Below, in pieces: positions 59,101-64,000 of a DNA stretch of 64,000 bases (position 1 is its first letter; every line of letters starts with the position of its first letter). Both the position numbers and the translations under genes were made by a program. The notes beneath the pieces were generated by a model, which did no database searches, was not told the origin of the DNA, and saw nothing but the letters and a program-made list of their open reading frames with translations. The stretch is taken from assembly GCA_950295325.1 (NCBI GenBank), contig OX485806.1, positions 26,348,001-26,412,000 of the forward strand. Direction: 5' to 3'. This stretch comes from Polytrichum commune (taxonomy: Eukaryota; Streptophyta; Polytrichopsida; Polytrichales; Polytrichaceae).

Positions 59101-60522
59101 TTGAGAAACTCAAATCAAAGTACCTGGTGTGTGTGGCATCTTTGCAGGGCAGAACAATCTCAAAAGGCCTGCTTGGATGGCTTTCCAGTCTACTGGGTTC
59201 ACGCTCGCGGCTTCGACTTTAACTAACACCTGGTCCTTTCCAGGTGTTGGCACTGGAATCTCCACATGCTGCAAAAAAATAAGCAATGTAATCTTTTTAA
59301 TAAGTTTCTATTTTTCCTTACAGATAGTCTTAAAAAAAAAGGCCCATGTAACCAGCGTACCAGATGTCTAATGCCAGCAATGTGTTATCGGGATGACAAT
59401 GATATGAGAAGACATAAACAGCAATTAAAAAGGAAGGAAATAAAAAATCAACATGAAATAGGAAACAAATCACACACGGCAATACAGTTCCTGGCAGTGG
59501 TTCCTTGTCTCGAGTTTCTGCGACAATTCCAGAGATAATTACCTCAACTTCGTCACAAAGAACCAGGATATTTAAGAAAATAACCTGAAGTAGGAAAAAT
59601 CAAAAGCCTAAAGTTTAAGGTGTTCAAGAAAGCATGCTATTGGCCAACAATACCTGTAACCTTTGGGAAAGAAGGGAGATACTCCCCAAAATTCCTTGCC
59701 AGAAAGAAAAAGAAATACCCACATATCAAGAAATAGAAGGAGCCAATTTCCATCGACCTGCTCAAAAATCTGCAATACTTCACCAATGCACTAGCTACAC
59801 ATACTAGTGATTCTCACCATTCCAATGCGACACAAGACCTGTAACCCATTTCCGGGTCACAAAAAGGCAACCAAAATAACCTCAAAGCATGAGAGTTAGC
59901 ATGCCCATTACATGGCCATGTTGCAGGGCAGATGGAGAGCGTTAAGTCCAAATTAATTTTATTTAGGAGATCTGCAACATTAACCCATACTCACATATAT
60001 CTCTTAGCTCAGTGCATCACCAGCACCATAAGAAAGAAACCGACAAACAACTTGCACTCATAGTGTCACAACAAAATACAGGTACAAAATTTCAATAACC
60101 CTGCACCCTACATACTGGCATCCACTGTCCAAAGAAAGATTGGATTGAGTGACCAAGGTGCTATGGCCATTTTGCAGGGCAAATTGAGAGGGTTACGTTC
60201 ACACACTTTATGTTATTTTCACAATGTGCACGACATCACCCATAATCATGCATATCCTTCTACACAAAAGCATATATCCACTACAAGGCTTTGGCAGCTC
60301 AGTGCATCTCCAGCACCATAAGAAAGAAACAAAGAAACCGCATGCACTCATAATATCACTCATCACATACAGTTCAAATTTCAAACCCACAACCCATCTT
60401 CCATGATGGCATACACTTGTCCAAGAAACAATTGGATTGAACGAAATAATTTTAAAAAATGGACTGACCTGGAGGGCTGCAGCGCCTCCGCCGAAGCTCG
60501 AGTATTGCACGGCTTGCATCAT
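56191..60522 (-). CDS. CEQORH: Quinone oxidoreductase-like protein, chloroplast envelope type (ceQORH)
   Basis: Five minus-strand exons, 60522-60469, 59268-59124, 58688-58597, 57896-57675 and 56667-56191, join in frame into 329 residues, the length I remember for the Arabidopsis envelope homologue. The protein is a zinc-less medium-chain dehydrogenase/reductase. The start MMQAVQYSSFGGGAAALQ resembles the family N-terminus. VNPVDWK and TDIAGEVVGLGPGV form the catalytic fold, ITAASGGVGTYAVQ (158-171) is the Rossmann NADPH-binding loop, and ATCGARN...SLGADEVLDYK and GHSTGKVVV follow. No cleavable transit peptide is visible, as for ceQORH, which is imported to the inner envelope by a non-canonical route. 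Family members reduce reactive carbonyls or quinones with NADPH. The donor of exon 3 (CGG|GTCTG) is my choice; it preserves family length. Promoter side has an AATGG microsatellite. Confidence 0.93.
56785..57095 (-). repeat. Dispersed repeat R1 in QOR intron 4
   Basis: It is close to 39930-40250 over the full length: CCTAGGATATGAAACA, CAAGTCAAGGCTGTAGCCAC, TATTCATTATCAAAGTTAAG, AATGGTTATCATATTTTGAG and CAATATAGGTGTCC. Relative to the minus-strand gene it lies in sense orientation with the R1 reference. Confidence 0.75.
58188..58350. repeat. Hairpin repeat in QOR intron 3
   Basis: TTGGTTCATTGAGG...AAACTCGTTTTAG (58232-58260) is mirrored by CCAAAATGAGTTTGACCTCA and ATGAACCAA (58276-58303). The outer parts GCTTGGAAGTA and TACCTCCAAGC are also inverted. 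The outer ATGCTTGGAGGTA and inner AAAATGAGTTTG strings are shared with the PIF-type MITE at 4017-4293, so this is probably a diverged relative. Confidence 0.6.
59850..60440. repeat. Tandem duplication in QOR intron 1
   Basis: Two diverged copies with a step of 250-290 bp: ATGGCCATxTTGCAGGGCA at 59913 and 60163, CTCAGTGCATCxCCAGCACC at 60008 and 60298, and TTGGATTGAxxGA at about 60140 and 60432. The right copy ends about 30 bp from the splice donor at 60468. Confidence 0.72.
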
Positions 60523-60715
60523 CTTGTAGACAGCTGTCAGCTTCTACAGCCTCTCGCTCATAAACCAATGGAAACTACTTGTAAACGACACCAATGCAGC
60601 CAAGCATGTGACCTCAGCCCAAACCTCACAGTGCAGGCAGAAATCACAACTGTTTTTATTTTCTTGCCGGTGGCGGACCCAATTTCGAGCGAGAGTTTTG
60701 TGTGTAGGGTATGCA

Positions 60716-60780
60716 AATGGAATGGAATGGAATGGAATGGAATGGAATGGAATGGAATGGAATGGAATGGAATGGAATGG
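60716..60780. repeat. AATGG pentanucleotide microsatellite upstream of QOR
   Basis: Thirteen perfect AATGG units, about 200 bp upstream of the QOR start codon and so in its probable promoter or 5' UTR. The unit is the same as the (GGAAT)n motif of some animal satellites, here certainly independent. Confidence 0.95.
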
Positions 60781-61345
60781 AATTGGAATGATATGGGGCG
60801 GAGCTCTGGTAACTTAAGTTAGCTGCTCCGGCAACAGGAAGCACGACAGCGGGAAGCGCTCATGGCATTCTTGAGAAAGGAGAAGTAAGAGCGATGCCAC
60901 TTGCCTGCCACGTGTCATTTAAAAGGGTCGTGTGGTGGAGGGCCACCTCCTCAGGGCTGGCATGTTAAGGAAAAGTCCTAACGTAGAAAAACTGAAAATG
61001 GCAAATGCCCACTACCTAATTAGTGTGGGTAACAATTGGGAGTCACGTGTTACTATAACTTTTTACCTAACATTATCGGTTTTCATACCAAGTAAGTTAG
61101 ATCATATTCTCCCGTGTGCATACTAACTACACTAAACACGATATTTAGTGCCACCAATTCTAATTGTCTTCCTCAATACTAATTGTAAACCGCAGTATAG
61201 TGTCACCAACACTAAATGTTAACCCAACATTATTCGCCATTCCTAGTATAAAAATAAATAAAATTTGGGGGGGGCGGGATTGTAGGTTCACAGTGTTGCA
61301 AATACTGTCACTTGCCAACTGATTTTTCATCCAAATTTCAATTGT

Positions 61346-61735
61346 CCATGACAATATTTCATCGCAAGGTGCTGACAAGAGAAGGTAGGGTTTTGGCCAA
61401 TGGATGAACCCATCCATCATCCATGACAATATTTCATCGCAACTTGCTGACAAGAGAAGGTAGGGTTCTGGCCAATGGATGAACCCATCCATCATCCATG
61501 ACAATATTTCATCGCAACTTGCTGACAAGAGAAGGTATGGTTTTGGCCAATGGATGAACCCATTCATCATCCATGACAATATTTCATCGCAACTTGCTGA
61601 CAAGAGAAGGTAGGGTTTAGGCCAATGGATGAACCCATCCATCATCCATGACAATATTTCATCGCAACTTGCTGACAAGAGAAGGTAGGGTTTTGGCCAA
61701 TGGACGAACCCATCCATCATCCATGACAGTATTTG
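61346..61735. repeat. 75-bp tandem array, five copies
   Basis: The unit begins CCATGACAATATTTCATCGC at 61346, 61421, 61496, 61571 and 61646, with a partial sixth at 61721. Copies differ by only a few bases. Because 75 is a multiple of three and the unit has no stop on the minus strand, a 186-codon frame (61720-61160) runs through it with a 25-residue repeat (MMDGFIHWPKPYLLLSASCD...). Confidence 0.9.
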
Positions 61736-64000
61736 TAAAGTTAATGCTAAGAAGTGTCATCGGGAAAGTAACCATAGTGACATTAAATGCCATATTACAC
61801 TAAATGTCATATTTAGTTTACTTATGTTATTTGGGTAAACAATGATACTCTTACTAAAATGTTGTAGCAATGTGTAACGCACACTAATTAAACAAAACAA
61901 TGTATTGGTACAGTATAATAGGAGTAGAATGATTCTTGTGTGGACTCAAAATGGCTTTTGTAAAAGCGGTGGTTCAACAAGAATGCAGTGATTGACCGGA
62001 TAAGTCATGTTTCACACCACCGAGGATCATTTTTAGGTGACATTTAGTTAATCGTTTGGCGTGTATTCGTGTGCATAGTATAATATTCTGACGCTCAAAT
62101 TAGGGAGACTCTACTATACAAGTACGGGGATTTAACTTACTTGCCTCTTTATGACAATGTAATTAATTGTTAACATGGAATAAAATTATGAAACGAATTG
62201 CATTCCTCATCATTTCCTCAACTGCATCTCTAAAAAATATTGCACAAATTTCAAGCCACTCTTTCTCACCGAATCAGCTTATTTTCACCATTTTCCATTT
62301 TCCTACCTTATTCAAAGGATGCACGAAATATTGAATATTTTGATGACTCTACTTGGCAAGCTCTCTTAGGATGGATGTCAGAGTGCTTTCAACCATATGG
62401 TAGATGGGTCTTAATGGTTATTTTTTTCAACTAAATTGAATATCCCAATTAGTGCGTGTGGTACTAATTCCCGAAATACATATTGTTTTGCCAAAATTAG
62501 CGAGGGCTGAAATTTTTACTAAGTAATTTGAACATATGGAAGAAAGTTGTACAAGGTGTAGTTAAACTATATCCATAAAGTTGGAACTAGCAACATCATC
62601 GTTGTTTTTCATCAATTGTTTTAGAAACATTTGATGGCAAATACAAATATACCAGTCAATTTGGCCCCTCAAGTAGGATTCAAAGATGGTGATGTTCATT
62701 GCCTTGCAAACCCTTGGTATTTGCCGTCCTTACCTAGATTTACTCTTTCTTAAACCCCTACGCACCTTCAATCGTGTTCACAACCGATTTATCTTGAAAC
62801 CCCATGGAAGAAGAAATTGCTACATATTGACCTTTGACCTCCAAAATCACTTAAATATCTACATGTGAGTATACAACACAACATTGGGACCAGGACAGCT
62901 TCAAATGAGTATGAGAATGATGCCAGGTGGATGTTGATAAGAGATCCCAAAGCGAAAGATGTAGAATGTGGAAGTTGGTTCAAATTATTATCATTCTAGG
63001 ATCTAACTAAGTCAAGAGAAGTATTTAAAGCTTAGCAACCAAGGCATTACAAGCATGTTTCAAGAAATCAAGCATTATGCTCTATGATAAGGATAAAGAT
63101 AAAGATGGAGGTCTTTACATTATGTAGAAGCCTTGACTCTCTAGTTAGGGGCTTTGCATTGATTCTATGATTGGGATGTTACACATGCCAATTCATGTCA
63201 TTCCTCTCAAACACTTCAACAACTCCACTTTGGTTCTCGCCCATGCTTCAAAAACATTGTGCATTGGTGCAAGTGAATACCCAACGATTACCAGTTTAGT
63301 AGCGATTACCCATGCTCAAGAAACCTCCTTAAGTCTTCTTTATTTGAAACTATAAGAACCATTTGTACTGTACCAAGTGAAACAAAACAAACCCAGCCTA
63401 CATCACGGGGGGATCACACCCCCTTACATTTCATAACCACGTGTGATAAAATTTTGCTACCCTATATTACATGCCATAGATAATTTTTAAAATTATGATA
63501 TTTTTTCTACATACACATAACCATTGATAATATCTTTTGTATATTTTTTTGAAATTTTCAGTCATCTTCATTTTTGTAGTAATTTTTTTAGTTCAATGTT
63601 GCGTCATTCTAGTTAGAAACGGTATGTTTTATAAAAAAAACAAATCATCAAATTTGGTTACCAATTTTTACTATGTAATAGATACTATGTATATCTACTC
63701 ATGAAAAAAAAATCATAAACTTTTGAACCATTTTGGTGATGCTTTATGTAAAAAGTAGATTTTGTTTTATCGCACGTGGTGTTCAACTTGACAATGAAGT
63801 GCACCCCCCGTGGCCTACATGGCATTTTATCAATTTGTAAATGGAAAACTTGCCACAGTTGACAACACATGCAATCATTCACAAACCAAATGTAGCAAAA
63901 CAAAAGTTTACATCCAACTTGTAGTTGATATACCTTACTTGTGAATTCCTTCTTCAACCACTCATCATGTATATCTTGCATTATCAATATCTTCACAACC
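61736..64000. other. Unassigned DNA to the window end
   Basis: No gene is supported. A 103-codon minus frame at 63996-63685, touching the window edge, and a 60-codon plus frame at 62686-62868 show no recognisable family. Either could be an exon of something continuing outside. Otherwise the region is AT-rich non-coding sequence. Confidence 0.4.

Noticed and set aside
61346-61735. CRISPR array
   Set aside because: The units are contiguous with no unique spacers, and the sequence is plant nuclear DNA.

Overview
The window is nuclear DNA from a land plant. It carries spliced genes with GT-AG introns, a chloroplast-targeted PsbQ precursor, a plant-type LysM receptor kinase, a chloroplast-envelope quinone oxidoreductase homologue and a plant-style snoRNA cluster with a telo-box/site II promoter. 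The DNA is AT-rich, genes are sparse (five protein genes in 64 kb), and the intergenic space is packed with small DNA transposons and tandem repeats. I cannot name the species. An early-diverging land plant is possible, but the sequence does not prove it.

Layout. 1-1924: 3' exons of an ERGIC3-type ER-Golgi cargo receptor (+). 3727-8069: complete five-exon purple acid phosphatase of the PAP29 type (+), with introns swollen by tandem repeats. 8070-37900: a transposon-rich block. It holds two inverted hAT-type MITEs with 8-bp target duplications, a 2.6-kb foldback element, two Tc1/mariner-like MITEs, PIF/Harbinger-like elements with TAA/TTA duplications, and a decayed hAT transposase gene (-). 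39091-46003: complete 13-exon LysM receptor-like kinase of the CERK1/LYK type (+). 46004-49122: nested repeats and the psbQ promoter. 49123-51721: three-exon psbQ (+). 52755-53704: a polycistronic-looking box C/D snoRNA gene (+) with two copies of U15 flanking two shorter guides. 56191-60522: five-exon quinone oxidoreductase (-). 60716-64000: satellites and unassigned DNA.

The genes are a chance neighbourhood rather than a pathway: secretory trafficking (ERGIC3), phosphate metabolism (PAP), chitin/peptidoglycan or symbiotic signal perception (LysM kinase), photosystem II oxygen evolution (PsbQ), rRNA 2'-O-methylation (snoRNAs) and reactive-carbonyl/quinone reduction at the plastid (QOR). The common theme is intron growth. 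Introns of PAP, psbQ and QOR are built largely from degenerate tandem duplications of 50-300 bp, and the same dispersed repeat families sit in introns of ERGIC3, PAP, the LysM kinase and QOR.

Exon borders were placed by hand from reading frame, GT-AG sites and remembered family sequences. They give in-frame proteins of 388 (PAP), 632 (LysM kinase), 224 (PsbQ) and 329 (QOR) residues, all normal for their families. Repeat borders with target-site duplications are exact; others are approximate.
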